Shown: positions 32,960 through 33,322 of the stretch, piece by piece | How positions within the stretch are numbered: the first letter of the stretch is position 1 | Layout: the number at the start of each line of letters is the position of its first letter | Assembly: GCA_017635415.1 (NCBI GenBank) | Contig: JAGBLM010000032.1 | Coordinates: 1 to 33,322, forward strand | Reading direction: 5' to 3' | Length of the DNA: 33,322 nt | Source of the DNA: Succinivibrio sp. | GTDB taxonomy: Bacteria; Pseudomonadota; Gammaproteobacteria; Enterobacterales; Succinivibrionaceae | Translations under genes and position numbers: made by a program | The notes under the pieces: generated by a model | Databases searched by the model: none | Seen by the model: the letters and a program-made list of their open reading frames with translations, nothing else | Told to the model about the DNA's origin: nothing

Positions 32960-33051
32960 GATCTGCTCAGCATGGGCACTATCTATAGAAGATCCAACAG
33001 TGTGGATGATCATGCGGTTTTTAAGGCAGATTTTTTTTCTGCATAGCATCG

Positions 33052-33057
33052 TATAAT
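33052..33057 (+). promoter_or_regulatory. Candidate -10 of the DUF1703-family gene at the right edge
   Basis: TATAAT at 33052-33057 lies 38 bases before the ATG at 33096. Upstream is a GCAGA/TCTGC inverted repeat around a T tract (about 33026-33042) in place of a clear -35 element. Confidence 0.4.
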
Positions 33058-33095
33058 AGTATTTCTGAGGGAAAAAGATATGAAGGGCTTATGCG

Positions 33096-33322
33096 ATGGC
33101 TGAGTTTTTAAATTGCGGAAATGAGAGTTTTGAAAAAACATTACGTTCAGATTTTGTTGACAAATCTTTGCTGTTAAAAACTTTAAATGGTTTATTAAAT
33201 ACAGAGTTTCAATATATATGTCAGACCAGACCCCGCCGTTTCGGAAAATCCGTCAATGCCAAAATGATCAATGCCTATTACTCTAAAGGCGGTGATTCAA
33301 AAGAGCTGTTCTCTAAACTAAA
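33096..33322 (+). CDS. N-terminal part of a DUF1703-type AAA-ATPase-like protein, partial
   Basis: The frame begins at the ATG at 33096 (AAGGG about nine bases upstream; an ATG at 33091 is closed after six codons) and runs off the window after 75 codons. FVDKSLLLKTL followed by ICQTRPRRFGKSVNAKMINAYYSKG is the diagnostic start of AAA-ATPase-like proteins, whose P-loop is RPRRFGKS/T. SKELFSKL fits the next conserved helix. It is the same family as the partial gene at the left end, both on the plus strand. Confidence 0.85.
   Translation, partial: MAEFLNCGNESFEKTLRSDFVDKSLLLKTLNGLLNTEFQYICQTRPRRFGKSVNAKMINAYYSKGGDSKELFSKL

Noticed and set aside
1-33322. CRISPR arrays, insertion sequences, integrases or prophage genes
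   Set aside because: No regularly spaced repeats, transposase or integrase motifs, or phage structural genes were found on either strand.

Overview
The window reads as the chromosome of an anaerobic gammaproteobacterium, most likely a gut or rumen member of the Succinivibrionaceae. This placement is inference. It rests on the ruvCAB-ybgC-tolQRAB-pal-cpoB gene order, E. coli-like RuvC, Pal and YtfQ proteins, moderate GC, and two DUF1703-type AAA-ATPase genes of the kind that multiply in gut anaerobes. No 16S rRNA is present to confirm it.

Layout. Positions 1-245 hold the tail of a DUF1703-family gene. A tRNA-Thr(CGT) with its own promoter and terminator follows. Positions 574-8381 carry Holliday-junction resolution genes (ruvC, ruvA, ruvB) and then the Tol-Pal envelope-constriction genes (ybgC, tolQ, tolR, tolA, tolB, pal, cpoB). 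A sugar-phosphate isomerase of the RpiB/LacAB family lies on the minus strand at 8434-9066, under a PurR/LacI-type operator. Three tRNAs (Lys-TTT, Lys-CTT, Val-TAC) occupy 9334-9599.

Positions 9813-27647 form one tightly packed 11-gene operon. It encodes a SrfB-type actin-fold ATPase, a SrfC-type large P-loop GTPase, three single-pass inner-membrane proteins with cytoplasmic N-terminal domains, two von Willebrand A (VWA) proteins, a LolD/LolC-like ABC pair, a periplasmic formylglycine-enzyme-fold protein, and two lipoproteins. The parts list (ABC ATPase + permease + FGE-fold protein + lipoprotein + bitopic protein with periplasmic VWA) closely parallels TagQRST plus PpkA, the envelope-sensing branch of the Pseudomonas type VI secretion system. 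Here there is no kinase, phosphatase or secretion gene, and SrfB/SrfC stand in the cytoplasmic output position. This is the strongest candidate for an undescribed system: an envelope-spanning sensor or repair machine driven by three nucleotidases. That function is inference.

A roughly 540-base AT-rich intergenic region follows. Positions 28185-32877 then carry a four-gene galactofuranose-type ABC importer (ytfQ, ytfR, ytfT, yjfF) closed by a strong terminator. The window ends inside a second DUF1703-family AAA-ATPase gene whose N-terminus begins at 33096.
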